From Actinomycetospora chibensis (GTDB lineage: Bacteria > Actinomycetota > Actinomycetes > Mycobacteriales > Pseudonocardiaceae), in the NCBI RefSeq assembly GCF_028737215.1, contig NZ_JAQZAM010000003.1, positions 1-64,000 on the forward strand: a stretch of 64,000 bases of DNA, read 5' to 3'. The notes beneath the pieces were generated by a model. That model was not told the origin of the DNA. It saw nothing but the letters and a program-made list of their open reading frames with translations, and ran no database searches. Shown in pieces: positions 39,409 to 48,131 of the stretch. The stretch's first letter is position 1. The number at the start of each line of letters is the position of its first letter. Made by a program: the position numbers and the translations under genes.

Positions 39409-40602
39409 ATGAGCACGAGCACCGACGGGGCTCCTCCGGTTCCCCGCCACATGCAGCGCGACCGGTTCGCGCCGGTGCCGGAGACGCAGGCGGCGCGCGA
39501 CGAGCCGGGCCTGATCGCGATCCGCACGGGGTTCGGCACCCCCGCCCGTCTCGTGACGCGCTACGCCGACGTGCGCGAGGTGCTCGGCGACGCCGAGCGC
39601 TTCACCAACACCGGCCTGCCTCGCCTGCCGATGCCCGAGGACGGGATCGACCCGCGCGCCGGGAACCTGCTCGCCACCGACCCGCCCGAGCACACACGGC
39701 TGCGCCGGCTGCTCACCGGCGAGTTCACCGTCAAGCGCATCCGGCGCCTCGAACCGCGCATCGTCGAGATCGTCGACGACCACCTCGACGCGATGGCCGC
39801 GGCCGGGCCGCCCGCCGACCTCGTGAGCGCCTTCGCGCTGCCGGTGCCAAGCCTGGTCATCTGCGAGCTGCTCGGCGTCCCGTACGACGACCGCGCCGAG
39901 TTCCAGGGCCGTGCGGCCCGCCAGGTCGACCTCAGCCTGCCGTTGGAGGAGCGCGGGCGGGTGGCCGCGGAGTCGCGCACCTACATGGGCGAGCTGGTCG
40001 ACCGGGCGCGGACCGCGCCCGGGGACGACATGCTCGGCATGCTCGTGCGCGAGCACGGCGACGACCTCGCGCGCTCCGAGCTGATCGGTATCGCGTCCCT
40101 GCTGCTCATCGCGGGGCACGAGACGACCGCGAACATGCTCGGGCTCGGCACCCTCGCCCTGCTCCGCGCGCCGGAGCAGCTCGCCCTCGTGCGCGACGAG
40201 CCGGGCGCCGTCGCCCCCGCCATCGAGGAGCTGCTGCGCTTCCTGTCGGTGGTGCACTCCGGGATCCCGCGCACCGTCCGGCACGACACGACGGTCGGCG
40301 ACGTGCCGGTGGCCGCGGGGGAGGTCCTCGTGCTCTCGTTGCCCGCCGCCAACCGCGACCCCGCGGTGGTCGAGCACCCCGACGACCTCGACGTCACCCG
40401 CGCGATCGCCCCGCACGTGGCGTTCGGGCACGGCGTGCACCACTGCCTGGGCGCGCCGCTGGCCCGCGCCGAGATGGCCGTGGCGTTCCCCGCCCTGTTC
40501 CGGCGCTTCCCGACGCTCGCACCGGGCATCCCGTTCGAGGAGATCGAGTTCCGCTCGGCCACCATCGTGCACGGACTGCGTGCGCTGCCCGTCACCTGGT
40601 GA
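39409..40602 (+). CDS. Cytochrome P450
   Basis: This 397-residue soluble bacterial P450 has I-helix oxygen-activation motif AGHETT (~240), K-helix E-x-x-R in EELLRF, and haem-binding loop FGHGVHHCLGAPLAR with the Cys thiolate (~342). TDPPEHTRLRRLL is the typical bacterial B'-C region. It hydroxylates an unknown substrate using electrons from the ferredoxin encoded 24 nt downstream; a ferredoxin reductase is not in the window. Confidence 0.95.
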   Translation: MSTSTDGAPPVPRHMQRDRFAPVPETQAARDEPGLIAIRTGFGTPARLVTRYADVREVLGDAERFTNTGLPRLPMPEDGIDPRAGNLLATDPPEHTRLRRLLTGEFTVKRIRRLEPRIVEIVDDHLDAMAAAGPPADLVSAFALPVPSLVICELLGVPYDDRAEFQGRAARQVDLSLPLEERGRVAAESRTYMGELVDRARTAPGDDMLGMLVREHGDDLARSELIGIASLLLIAGHETTANMLGLGTLALLRAPEQLALVRDEPGAVAPAIEELLRFLSVVHSGIPRTVRHDTTVGDVPVAAGEVLVLSLPAANRDPAVVEHPDDLDVTRAIAPHVAFGHGVHHCLGAPLARAEMAVAFPALFRRFPTLAPGIPFEEIEFRSATIVHGLRALPVTW

Positions 40603-40626
40603 CCCACCACCACCGAGGGAGAACCC

Positions 40627-40821
40627 ATGCGCATCCAGGCCGACCGTGAGGCGTGCATCGGCGCGGGCAACTGCGTGCTCGCCGCCGAGGACGTCTTCGA
40701 CCAGGACGACGACGCCGTCGTCCTGGTGCTCCAGGAGGAGCCGTCGGCGGACCAGGTGGGCGAGGTTCGCAACGCCGTCGCCCAGTGCCCGTCGGGCGCG
40801 CTGAAGCTCGTCGACGACTGA
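40627..40821 (+). CDS. [3Fe-4S]-type ferredoxin
   Basis: This 64-residue ferredoxin begins MRIQADREACIGAGNCVLAA. The cluster motif is C-I-G-A-G-N-C plus C-P near residue 54, with three Cys and Gly where a fourth Cys would be, which predicts a 3Fe-4S cluster. It should pass electrons to the adjacent P450. GAGGGAGAA lies upstream of the ATG. Confidence 0.93.
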   Translation: MRIQADREACIGAGNCVLAAEDVFDQDDDAVVLVLQEEPSADQVGEVRNAVAQCPSGALKLVDD

Positions 40822-40831
40822 GCGCGGGCGA

Positions 40832-40837
40832 TACGGT
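40832..40837 (+). promoter_or_regulatory. -10 element TACGGT for leaderless tetR
   Basis: TACGGT ends 7 nt before ATG 40845 with no ribosome binding site between, so the regulator can be transcribed separately from the P450-ferredoxin pair. Confidence 0.5.
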
Positions 40838-40844
40838 GTCGCCG

Positions 40845-41432
40845 ATGTCCGCGCCGTCCGATCCGCTCGTGCGTGCGGACCGTCCCCTGCGCGCCGACGC
40901 CGCGCGTAACCACGCCGCGATCCTCGCCGCCGCCCGGACGGCCATCGAGGTCGGAGGCCCGGACGTGGCGCTCGAGGAGGTCGCTCGGCGGGCCGGCGTG
41001 GCGCCGTCGACGCTCTACCGCCGCTTCGCCGGACGGGACGAGCTCGTGGCCGCGGTGCTCGAGGACTACGTCGCCGAGTTCGTCGAGCCCCTGCTCGCCC
41101 GCGCCGCCGAGGTCGGCGACCCGTGGGCGGCGCTGGTCGGGGTGCTCGAGGGTCTGGTCGACGGGGTGACCCGTCACCGCGCGTTGCTCGCGGCCGCCAA
41201 GGCCACCGGCGCGTTCACCCCCGAGCTCGCCGCCCGCACGCTGGCCCCGCTCGGCGAGCTGCTGCGCCGCGGGCAGGCCGCGGGGGTGGTGCGCGACGAC
41301 CTCGTGCCCGAGGACCTGCCGACCGTCGTGCACATGGCCGTCGTCACCGCCGAGGGCCACACCGACGGGGAGGGCCGCTGGCCCCGCTACCTCGGCCTCC
41401 TGCTGGACGGGATGCGCGTGCCGCGCACGTGA
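40845..41432 (+). CDS. TetR family transcriptional regulator
   Basis: This 195-residue protein has an N-terminal TetR helix-turn-helix (HAAILAAARTAIEVGGPDVA, then VARRAGVAPSTLYRRFAGRD, residues ~22-65) and a helical ligand domain with ALLAAAKATGAFTPE. It probably represses the P450-ferredoxin genes or the following permease gene; the operator is not visible. It is followed by a 28-bp palindrome. Confidence 0.92.
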   Translation: MSAPSDPLVRADRPLRADAARNHAAILAAARTAIEVGGPDVALEEVARRAGVAPSTLYRRFAGRDELVAAVLEDYVAEFVEPLLARAAEVGDPWAALVGVLEGLVDGVTRHRALLAAAKATGAFTPELAARTLAPLGELLRRGQAAGVVRDDLVPEDLPTVVHMAVVTAEGHTDGEGRWPRYLGLLLDGMRVPRT

Positions 41433-41436
41433 GTGC

Positions 41437-41464
41437 GAAATGGGTCGCCATGGCGACCCATTTC
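41437..41464. terminator. Perfect 28-bp palindrome after tetR
   Basis: GAAATGGGTCGCCA (41437-41450) is followed at once by its exact reverse complement (41451-41464). It lies 4 nt after the tetR stop and 31 nt before the permease start. A terminator is likely, though a zero-loop palindrome could also be a dimeric-protein operator for the permease promoter at 41483. Confidence 0.6.
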
Positions 41465-41482
41465 CTTCACGTGGCGACGCCC

Positions 41483-41488
41483 TAGCCT
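41483..41488 (+). promoter_or_regulatory. -10 element TAGCCT for leaderless permease gene
   Basis: TAGCCT ends 7 nt before GTG 41496, the same geometry as the P450 and tetR promoters. The -35 region would fall on the right arm of the 41437-41464 palindrome. Confidence 0.5.
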
Positions 41489-41495
41489 GTCGCCC

Positions 41496-42902
41496 GTGAT
41501 CAGGGGATGGACGGTCCACGGTGACGGGCGGGCGCCCGCGCCCGGTGAGGTGGTGCGGCCCGAGGAGCGGCTGTCGTGGGGGCGCACGGTCGGCCTCGGC
41601 GCGCAGCACGTCCTGGCCATGTTCGGGGCGACGTTCGTCTTCCCCGTGCTCATGGGGCTCGACCCCAACCTCGCGATCCTGCTCTCCGGGCTCGCGACGA
41701 TCCTGTTCCTGCTGATGACGCGCGGCCGCGTGCCGAGCTACCTCGGGACGAGCGCCTCGTTCGTCGGCGTCGTCGCCGCGGTGCGCGCGGACGGGGGCAC
41801 CAGCGCCGAGGTCACCGGGGCGATCGCGGTGTGCGGCGTGGTCGTCGCCCTCGTCGGGCTCGCGGTGCACCTCGGTGGCGCGCGGACGGTGTCGGCGATC
41901 CTGCCGCCCGCGGTCACCGGCGCGGTGGTCATGCTCATCGGCTTCAACCTCGCCCCGGTCGTCGCCGGCACGTACTGGCCGCAGGACGAGCTCGTCGCGC
42001 TGATCACCATGCTCGTCGTGATGATCACGGCGGTGGCCGGGCGGGGCATGGTCGGACGGCTCGGCGTGCTGGTCGGCCTCGTCGTCGGGTTCGCCCTGTC
42101 GCTCCTGCTCGACGCGGTGCTCGGGCCGATCACCGGGCCCGACGCGTCCGGTGTCGTCTCCACCCACCCGCGCGTCGATCTCTCCGGCGTCGCCGACGCG
42201 TCCTGGATCGGTCTGCCGCTCGGCACGCCCGAGGCGCCCGGCCTGCACCTGCCGGCGTTCAGCGCGTCGGCGATCCTGCTGATCGTCCCGGTGGCCATCG
42301 CGCTGATCGCGGAGAACACCGGCCACGTCAAGGCCGTCGCGAGCATGACCCGCGAGGACCTCGACCCCTACCTCGGCCGGGCGCTCGCCGCGGACGGCAT
42401 CGCGACGGCCGTCGCCGGCGGGGTCGGCGGCTCGCCGACCACCACCTACGCCGAGAACATCGGCGTCATGGCCGCGACCCGCGTCTACTCCACCGCGGCG
42501 TACTGGGTGGCCGCGCTCGTCGCGATCGCGATCGGGTTCTGCCCCAAGTTCGGGGCCGTCGTCGCGGCGACGCCCGGCGGGGTGCTCGGCGGCATCACCG
42601 TGGTGCTCTACGGGATGATCGGCCTGCTCGGCGCGCGGATCTGGGTGGAGAACAAGGTCGACTTCGCCCGCCCGGAGGTCCTCGTGCCGCTCGCGGCCGG
42701 GATCGTCATCGGCATCGGGGACGTCGCTCTGACCCTCGGCGGCGGATCGCTGTCCGGGATCGCGCTGGGCACGATCGTCGTCGTCGCGGGCTACCACCTG
42801 CTGCGGCGCCTGGCCCCGGGCCGCGCCGACGAGGCCGAGCCCTGGAGCGCGCCCGGGTCGGTGGAGGAGTCGCCCTCCGACGAGGGTCGCCCGCACCGCT
42901 GA
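41496..42902 (+). CDS. Nucleobase:cation symporter-2 (uracil/xanthine permease, UraA-like)
   Basis: This 468-residue polytopic protein (about 14 TM) begins VIRGWTVHGDG. It has GAQHVLAMFGATFVFPVLMG, LGTSASFVGVVAAV, PPAVTGAVVMLIGFNL, the TM8 signature VPVAIALIAENTGHV with the substrate Glu, and the NCS2 motif GGVGGSPTTTYAENIGVM. It imports uracil or a related base with protons. GTG 41496 is chosen from the leaderless promoter and the family N-terminus. The adjacent TetR may regulate it. Confidence 0.93.
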   Translation: MIRGWTVHGDGRAPAPGEVVRPEERLSWGRTVGLGAQHVLAMFGATFVFPVLMGLDPNLAILLSGLATILFLLMTRGRVPSYLGTSASFVGVVAAVRADGGTSAEVTGAIAVCGVVVALVGLAVHLGGARTVSAILPPAVTGAVVMLIGFNLAPVVAGTYWPQDELVALITMLVVMITAVAGRGMVGRLGVLVGLVVGFALSLLLDAVLGPITGPDASGVVSTHPRVDLSGVADASWIGLPLGTPEAPGLHLPAFSASAILLIVPVAIALIAENTGHVKAVASMTREDLDPYLGRALAADGIATAVAGGVGGSPTTTYAENIGVMAATRVYSTAAYWVAALVAIAIGFCPKFGAVVAATPGGVLGGITVVLYGMIGLLGARIWVENKVDFARPEVLVPLAAGIVIGIGDVALTLGGGSLSGIALGTIVVVAGYHLLRRLAPGRADEAEPWSAPGSVEESPSDEGRPHR

Positions 42903-42929
42903 GCCTCCGGGACGATCGACGCGGCGGGC

Positions 42930-42956
42930 CCCGGTGGCGGTTCCAGCGCCACCGGG
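42930..42956 (+). terminator. Terminator after NCS2 permease
   Basis: CCCGGTGGCG (42930-42939) pairs exactly with CGCCACCGGG (42947-42956) around a 7-base loop, 27 nt after the permease stop. Confidence 0.65.
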
Positions 42957-43024
42957 ACCCGCCCCGGTTCGTCGCTGCCCGTCCCGCTCCCCCGAGCGGA
43001 GGACCGGCAGCGGACGGCCCGGAC

Positions 43025-43297
43025 CTACACCAGGCCGTCCACGACGTCGCCGACGGCGTCGCTCCCCAGCACGCTGCCGACGGCGCCGTTGACGCCGCCC
43101 ACGAGGCCGCCGACGCCCTCGGCGAGCTCGCCGCCGGCGCCGACGAGGCCGCCGACGAGGCCCTTGTGGTCGCTCCGGGTGGAGTGCCCCTCGTCCCCGT
43201 GGGAGTGCGACTCGCTCGCGCTCGCCACGCCGGACAGGGCGAGGCTGCCGGCGCCGGCCAGGGCCGTCGCGGCGACGAGACGCTGCAGTCGGGTCAT
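43025..43297 (-). CDS. Small secreted Gly/Val-rich protein
   Basis: This 90-residue protein has a signal peptide (MTRLQRLVAATALAGAGSLA, cleavage after ASA), a His/Ser/Asp-rich stretch SESHSHGDEGHSTRSDHKG, then a Gly/Val/Leu repeat region built on V-G-G-L-V-G-x-x-G. The pattern is like chaplin-type or PE-like secreted hydrophobic proteins, but no Cys is present and no family is assigned. The His cluster might bind metal. GGGGAACC precedes the ATG. Confidence 0.65.
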   Translation of the reverse strand: MTRLQRLVAATALAGAGSLALSGVASASESHSHGDEGHSTRSDHKGLVGGLVGAGGELAEGVGGLVGGVNGAVGSVLGSDAVGDVVDGLV

Positions 43298-43567
43298 GGT
43301 GGGTTCCCCTCTCGATCGGTCGCCGCGGCGATCGCGGCACGACAGGAGTCTCCCGATCCGGTGAGCGTTCGTTCATCGAGGGTGCATTCACTGAACGTCG
43401 ACTCAGTCGAACGATCAGCCCTCGGAGGGCGTCCGAACGGACGAGGCGCGCGTATCGATCGGAGTCACGAGGCGCTCGACGGGGTGATGCGCCACTCGTT
43501 GGAGTGAAACGGCACGCGTGTCGTTCGCGGTCCGTGACATCTCCTTCTCGGGGCGGTCAGGGAGAGG
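43298..43567. other. 270-bp intergenic region without a gene
   Basis: It carries the promoter side of the secreted protein gene and the downstream side of the oxidoreductase gene. It is less GC-rich than its neighbours, with several GTTCG/CGAAC half-sites around 43366-43440 and a short inverted repeat CACTC/GAGTG near 43493-43506. I see no clear promoter or coding frame. Confidence 0.4.
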
Positions 43568-44476
43568 TCAGGCGGGGTCCATCGTGACCACGACCTTGCC
43601 GAGGACGTGCCCGTCCTCGACCGTGGCGAGCGCCTCGGCGGTCCGCTCGAACGGGAGCACCGTGCGCACCCAGGGATCGAGATCGCCGCTCGCCACCAGC
43701 GCGGCGAGGGCGTCGAGCACAGCCGTGCTGCGGTCGCGGGGGACGTCGCGACCCCCGAGCTCGGCGACCAGCGGCTTGTCGGCCACCGAGGCCAGGCGCG
43801 CGGGGTCGACCAGCGGGGCGACGGCGCGCAGGGCGTCCCCGCCGACCAGGTCGAACACGCCGTCGACGCCGTCGGGGGCGACCGCGCGGACGCGGTCGGC
43901 GACGCCCTCGCCGCCGGTGACGGGCACCGCGCCGAGCTCGGTCAGCAGGTCCCGCTTGCCGGCGCTCGCGGTGCCGACCACCCGCAGACCGCGTGCCCGC
44001 GCGAGCTGGACGGTCGGGATGCCGACGCCGCCGCCCGCGCCGCTGACGAGCAGCGTGGCGCCCGCGGGCAGCGCGAGGGTGGTGAGCGCGTCGTAGGCGG
44101 TGCCGGCGGCCACCGGGAGCGCCGCGGCGTCCTCCGCCGAGACCGACGGCGGTCGGTGCGCGGCGAACGAGGCCGTGACGAGGGCCTGCTCGGCCCAGCC
44201 CCCGACCATCCCGGGGCAGCCGCCGAAGACCTCGTCGCCGACCGCGAAGCCGCTGACGCCCTCACCGACCGCCGTGACCGTGCCCGCGACCTCCCGCCCG
44301 AGCACCGCGGGCGCCACGCTGCCGTACTCGCCGCGGCGCATCCGGAAGTCGCCCGGGTTCACCCCGGCGGCACGCACCCGCACCCGCAGCTCACCCGGTC
44401 CGGGGTCGGGCACCGGGACGTCGAGGAACGCCTCCTGGTCAGGACCACCGACAGCGAGGAATCCGTAGGCGCGCAC
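43568..44476 (-). CDS. Zinc-less NADP-dependent quinone-type oxidoreductase (MDR superfamily)
   Basis: This 302-residue medium-chain reductase has a GroES-like N-domain (VRAAGVNPGDFRMRRGEYG, VLGREVAGTVTAVGEGVSGF) and a Rossmann domain with LLVSGAGGGVGIPTVQLAR. The zinc-binding Cys set is absent, as in quinone oxidoreductases. It reduces an enone or quinone with NADPH. GTG 44476 follows TAGGAAGGGATC. It lies 9 nt after the membrane protein gene, so the two are likely co-transcribed. Confidence 0.9.
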   Translation of the reverse strand: MRAYGFLAVGGPDQEAFLDVPVPDPGPGELRVRVRAAGVNPGDFRMRRGEYGSVAPAVLGREVAGTVTAVGEGVSGFAVGDEVFGGCPGMVGGWAEQALVTASFAAHRPPSVSAEDAAALPVAAGTAYDALTTLALPAGATLLVSGAGGGVGIPTVQLARARGLRVVGTASAGKRDLLTELGAVPVTGGEGVADRVRAVAPDGVDGVFDLVGGDALRAVAPLVDPARLASVADKPLVAELGGRDVPRDRSTAVLDALAALVASGDLDPWVRTVLPFERTAEALATVEDGHVLGKVVVTMDPA

Positions 44477-44485
44477 GATCCCTTC

Positions 44486-46021
44486 CTACCCCTGTGCGCC
44501 CTCTCCCCGGGCGCGGCTCCGGCGGGCGATCAGGGGGACGGCCAGGGCGGTCACGGCGGCGCCCGCCAGGCAGAGCCCGGAGACCGCGAGCAGGTAGGCC
44601 GCGAGCCACGCGTGCTTGAACATCTCGAAGTAGCCGTCGCCCGCGACCGCCACCACGATGAGCGCGAGAGCCGTGCCGGCGGCGAGGCCCGCCGCGAGGG
44701 ACCAGCGCGCCGCGCGTCCCTGCCACCGGGCGGTGGCCGCCGCGACCAGGGCCAGCAGGACGAGCGCGGAGGGCAGCCACGGGGGGCGCCGCGTGTCGTC
44801 GAGGACCTGGGCGAGGTCGGGCTGGCGCGCGCCCGACCAGCCGGGGTGCCCGTCGGGGGACGACGGGGCCTCGAACGTGGCCGGCGACGAGTCGAGGTAC
44901 GGGAGATCGGCGAGCGTCGTGGCCTGCAGGCCCACGCCCACCGCCCGGGCCGCCGTCGCCGGGTGCTCGGCGAGCAGCAGCAGGGCCGCGTTCCGGGTCT
45001 CGGACGGTCTCTGCAGGATTGCGCCCTCCCACCACGCGACCCCGTCGGGGCGCGGGGGGCCGTTGAAGTAGCCGTTGCCGGTCAGCGCCGCGGCCTCGGG
45101 CGGCAGGCCCAGCGCGCTCGTCGCCGTCGGGCCCATCTCGAGCAGGGTGGTCGTGAAGACCAGGTTGTGGGCGTTGACCGGCGCGTAGAACTGGGCCTGG
45201 CGCTCCAGCGCGGCGAGCACCGGGGCGACGGCGAGCAACGCCGTGACCACGGCGATGGCGGGTCCGACCCGGTGCGGTCGGCGGACCCCGACCGCGACGA
45301 GCGCGCACACTCCGATCGCGGCGGCGAGCACCGGGATGTAGGCGACCTTCGCTGTGGTGGCCACCAGACCGCCGGCCGCGGTGAGCACGAGCGCCACCAC
45401 TCGTTCCGCACGGTGCTCGCGGCGGGTGACGAGCAGGGCGGCGACGCCGACGGCCGTGGTGACGCAGCCGAGCAGGCCCGCGGGCTCGCTGTAGGTGGAG
45501 ACGAAGAACCGGGGGAAGGTCGCGGCCGCGAGGGGGAGCACCGGGACGGCCACCGCGAGGCCGCGGCGTCGTCCGCCCGCCGACGCCGCCCACGCCGCGA
45601 GCCCCACCACCAGCCCGACGAGCACGGCGTAGGCCCAGCCGAGCGCCGTCGGCGACCAGGTCCCGCCGCTCACGAGGGTGGTCGCCCGCGCGATGACCAG
45701 GGCCGACGAGGGCACCGGGTCGGGACAGGTCGGTGGGCCGACGGCGAAGTCGGTGGTCCAGCCGCCGCGCCAGCTCGCGTAGCCGTCCGCCGTCAGCGGG
45801 GTGAGCCCCGCGCCGCAGAAGAGGCGGTAGCCGTCGCCGTTGTCCTCGACGCCGAGCGGGCGACCCGAGAACAGCCGTAGCGCGAGGACGACGAGCAGCG
45901 TCGCCGCGAGCCCGGCACCGATGCCGAGCGGCACCCGACCCGAGGGTCGGCCGTCCGACGTGGGCCCGGACGACGGCAGAGTGTCGGTCGCGTCCGCCGT
46001 CCCGGTGGCCATCGACGCCAT
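44486..46021 (-). CDS. Polytopic membrane protein, GT-C/WsfD-like glycosyltransferase candidate
   Basis: This 511-residue protein has ~11 hydrophobic helices, starting LGIGAGLAATLLVVLALRLF (~32-51). It has VEDNGDGYRLFCGAGL just after TM1, where GT-C enzymes place an acidic motif in the first outer loop, and YSEPAGLLG later. This resembles proteins annotated as WsfD-type hexose transferases, which use polyprenyl-phosphate sugars at the outer membrane face; the assignment rests on topology and the NGDG motif. ATG 46012 (Met4) is an alternative start. Confidence 0.62.
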   Translation of the reverse strand: MASMATGTADATDTLPSSGPTSDGRPSGRVPLGIGAGLAATLLVVLALRLFSGRPLGVEDNGDGYRLFCGAGLTPLTADGYASWRGGWTTDFAVGPPTCPDPVPSSALVIARATTLVSGGTWSPTALGWAYAVLVGLVVGLAAWAASAGGRRRGLAVAVPVLPLAAATFPRFFVSTYSEPAGLLGCVTTAVGVAALLVTRREHRAERVVALVLTAAGGLVATTAKVAYIPVLAAAIGVCALVAVGVRRPHRVGPAIAVVTALLAVAPVLAALERQAQFYAPVNAHNLVFTTTLLEMGPTATSALGLPPEAAALTGNGYFNGPPRPDGVAWWEGAILQRPSETRNAALLLLAEHPATAARAVGVGLQATTLADLPYLDSSPATFEAPSSPDGHPGWSGARQPDLAQVLDDTRRPPWLPSALVLLALVAAATARWQGRAARWSLAAGLAAGTALALIVVAVAGDGYFEMFKHAWLAAYLLAVSGLCLAGAAVTALAVPLIARRSRARGEGAQG

Positions 46022-46040
46022 GATGCCGGAGTGCCGCGCC

Positions 46041-46601
46041 TCAGCCGGAGCGGGCGTCGTACAGGTCCATCAGCAGCGCGATCTCGGCGCCGTGGTGGAG
46101 CAGTTCGCGGTTGATGTGCAGGACGAGCGTCGCCATCGGCTCCTCGGCGAACGGGCCCTCGCTGGGTCCGCACGGCTCGGCCAGCCCGGCCTCCCCGAGC
46201 CCGCGTACCCCGGCCGTCCACGCGGCGTAGGCCTCGTCGAGCTGCGCGACGGCCTCCTGCGCGGTGGAGGCGTAGCGATGGCTGCCGTAGTCGACCGGCG
46301 GGCCCCCGAAGTGGCCCGCGACCCGCATCGCGAGGACGCCGACGACGATGTGGCCGAGCCGCCACGCGATGGTGGTGACCGGCGGCGGCTCGGGGGCGGG
46401 GAACTCGAAGTCGATCACGAGGTCACCCGTGCCGGCGGCCATGGCGCTGGTCGCCTCGGCCCGGGGCCGCACGCTCCAGGCGCCGGGCGCGGGCTCCCAG
46501 AAGTACTGCTCGTCGGTGAGCCCGTCCAGGCGCGGCCGCCACTGGTACGCCCACAGCCAGTCGACCTGATCGCGCAGCAGCGCGTTCCACTCCAGTGCCA
46601 T
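46041..46601 (-). CDS. DinB family (DinB_2) protein
   Basis: This 186-residue four-helix-bundle protein begins MALEWNALLRDQVDWLW. It has TTIAWRLGHIVVGVLAMR and a C-terminal VLHINRELLHHGAEIALLMDLY with His residues placed to bind metal, as in DinB/YfiT proteins. Some members are mycothiol- or bacillithiol-dependent transferases; that role is possible but not shown here. GGGAGGGT precedes the ATG. Confidence 0.85.
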   Translation of the reverse strand: MALEWNALLRDQVDWLWAYQWRPRLDGLTDEQYFWEPAPGAWSVRPRAEATSAMAAGTGDLVIDFEFPAPEPPPVTTIAWRLGHIVVGVLAMRVAGHFGGPPVDYGSHRYASTAQEAVAQLDEAYAAWTAGVRGLGEAGLAEPCGPSEGPFAEEPMATLVLHINRELLHHGAEIALLMDLYDARSG

Positions 46602-46658
46602 CGGACCCTCCCGCGGTCGGCACCCCGCACGCTAGGAGACGCCCCCGACAGCGCGGCG

Positions 46659-48014
46659 TCAGCCCGCACCGCCCACGCGGACAGCGAGCGCCACGACGTC
46701 GTCCTCGCCGGGCGAGAGCTCGGCGACGAGTCTCTCGGGCATCGTCGCGACGTCGTCGTCGCACATCCGGTGCAGGGCGTCGAGCAGGCGGGCGGAGCCG
46801 ACGTCGAGATCCTCGCCGCGGCGCTCGATGAGCCCGTCGGTGTGGAGGACCACGAGCGAGCCCGCCGGGACGGCCACACACTCGTCCACGCGGTGGCTGG
46901 GGAGCAGGTGGGGGAACCCGAACATCGGGTCGGGCGCGCCGAGCGCCTCCGGGAAACCCCCGGGCACCACCAGCACGGGCGGCGGGTGACCGGCGTTGCT
47001 CCACGCCATCGACCAGGTGCCGTCGGACTCCCGTCGCAGGTGGGCGACCACGAGCGTCCCGCGCGCCCGGGGACCGACGGCGGCGTTCGCGTCCTCGAAG
47101 GCGGCGACGACGACCGACGGCGGCTCGCCGCGCCGGTCCCACGCGGCCTGGCGCAGCATCGAGCGCACCTGGCCCATCTCGGTGGCCGCCGAGAGGCTGT
47201 GTCCGGCGATGTCGCCGACGGACAGGACGACGTCGGTGGTGGTCCCGGAGGTCGCCGGAAGGCGGGTGACGTCGTACCAGTCGCCGCCGACGTCCTCGCG
47301 GCTGTCGGCCGGCGCGTAGTGCGCCGACATCGTGAGGCCCTCGATCCGCGGCAGCGTCGAGAGCATCGCCCGCTGCAGGACGTGGTTCACGGTCGTGCGG
47401 TGCTGCAGCTGCTCGCGCAGGCGGACGTCGAGCTCGTCGCGCCGCCGGCGCTCGCGGTCGGCGTCGACCGTGGCTAGGCGCAGCCGCAGGGCGACCGAGC
47501 ACATGCGGGCGAGGTCCTCGAGCGCGTCGAGCTGTCCCGGATCCCACCGGCGCGGCACGACGTCGACGGCGCACAGCGAGCCGAGGACGTTGCCCGCGCC
47601 GTCGGTCAGCGGCATCCCGGCGTAGGCGATCACGCCGAGGTCGGTGATCGCGGGGTTGTCGGCGACGAGCTCGTGCTCTCGCGCGTCCTCGACCACCAGC
47701 GGCTGCGCCGTCATCACGACGTGCTTGCAGAACGAGTGGGTCAGCGGGGTGCGGCGCCGCTCGGTGAGGTCCGGCGGGAGCCCGGCCGCTCCCGGGAAGA
47801 CCTGCTCCTCGGGCGTCACCAGCGTGACGAGGCCGATGGGCACCCCGAGCCAGCGCCGGACCCGGCCCGCGAACAGCTCCATGTCGGGGTCCGGGGCGGC
47901 CGACAGACCCGCGTCGGCGAGGGCCTCGAGCCGGGCGGGATCGGCGAGGTCGCTGCACCCGAGCGCGCCGAGGCCGTCCACGACGGCCGTCCCCGCCGCC
48001 CGGGAGGTGCTCAT
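46659..48014 (-). CDS. GAF-domain PP2C/SpoIIE-type serine phosphatase
   Basis: This 451-residue soluble protein has a GAF domain at ~25-190 (PIGLVTLVTPEEQVFPGAAG, THSFCKHVV, GMPLTDGAGNVLGSLCAVD), a coiled-coil linker with ERRRRDELDVRLREQLQH (~195-215), and a SpoIIE-like PP2C domain with metal Asp residues in EDVGGDWYDV, VGDIAGHSLSAATEMGQVR, NAGHPPPVLV and LHTDGLIERR. Such RsbU-like proteins dephosphorylate anti-anti-sigma factors in response to a signal; no partner kinase or STAS gene is nearby. Confidence 0.92.
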   Translation of the reverse strand: MSTSRAAGTAVVDGLGALGCSDLADPARLEALADAGLSAAPDPDMELFAGRVRRWLGVPIGLVTLVTPEEQVFPGAAGLPPDLTERRRTPLTHSFCKHVVMTAQPLVVEDAREHELVADNPAITDLGVIAYAGMPLTDGAGNVLGSLCAVDVVPRRWDPGQLDALEDLARMCSVALRLRLATVDADRERRRRDELDVRLREQLQHRTTVNHVLQRAMLSTLPRIEGLTMSAHYAPADSREDVGGDWYDVTRLPATSGTTTDVVLSVGDIAGHSLSAATEMGQVRSMLRQAAWDRRGEPPSVVVAAFEDANAAVGPRARGTLVVAHLRRESDGTWSMAWSNAGHPPPVLVVPGGFPEALGAPDPMFGFPHLLPSHRVDECVAVPAGSLVVLHTDGLIERRGEDLDVGSARLLDALHRMCDDDVATMPERLVAELSPGEDDVVALAVRVGGAG

Positions 48015-48131
48015 GAGACCGGCTCCTGTCCCGTCGCCCGATCACCGAGGGTACGGGACCGGGGAAGCTGCCTGGCCGCTCGACCAGGTGGCCTGCGCCC
48101 GTTCGTGGAGGTGTGCCCCGCCGCGTCCCGG

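Noticed and set aside
41433-41495. Purine or uracil riboswitch before the NCS2 permease
   Set aside because: The space is only 63 bp, is taken by the palindrome, and the gene appears leaderless.
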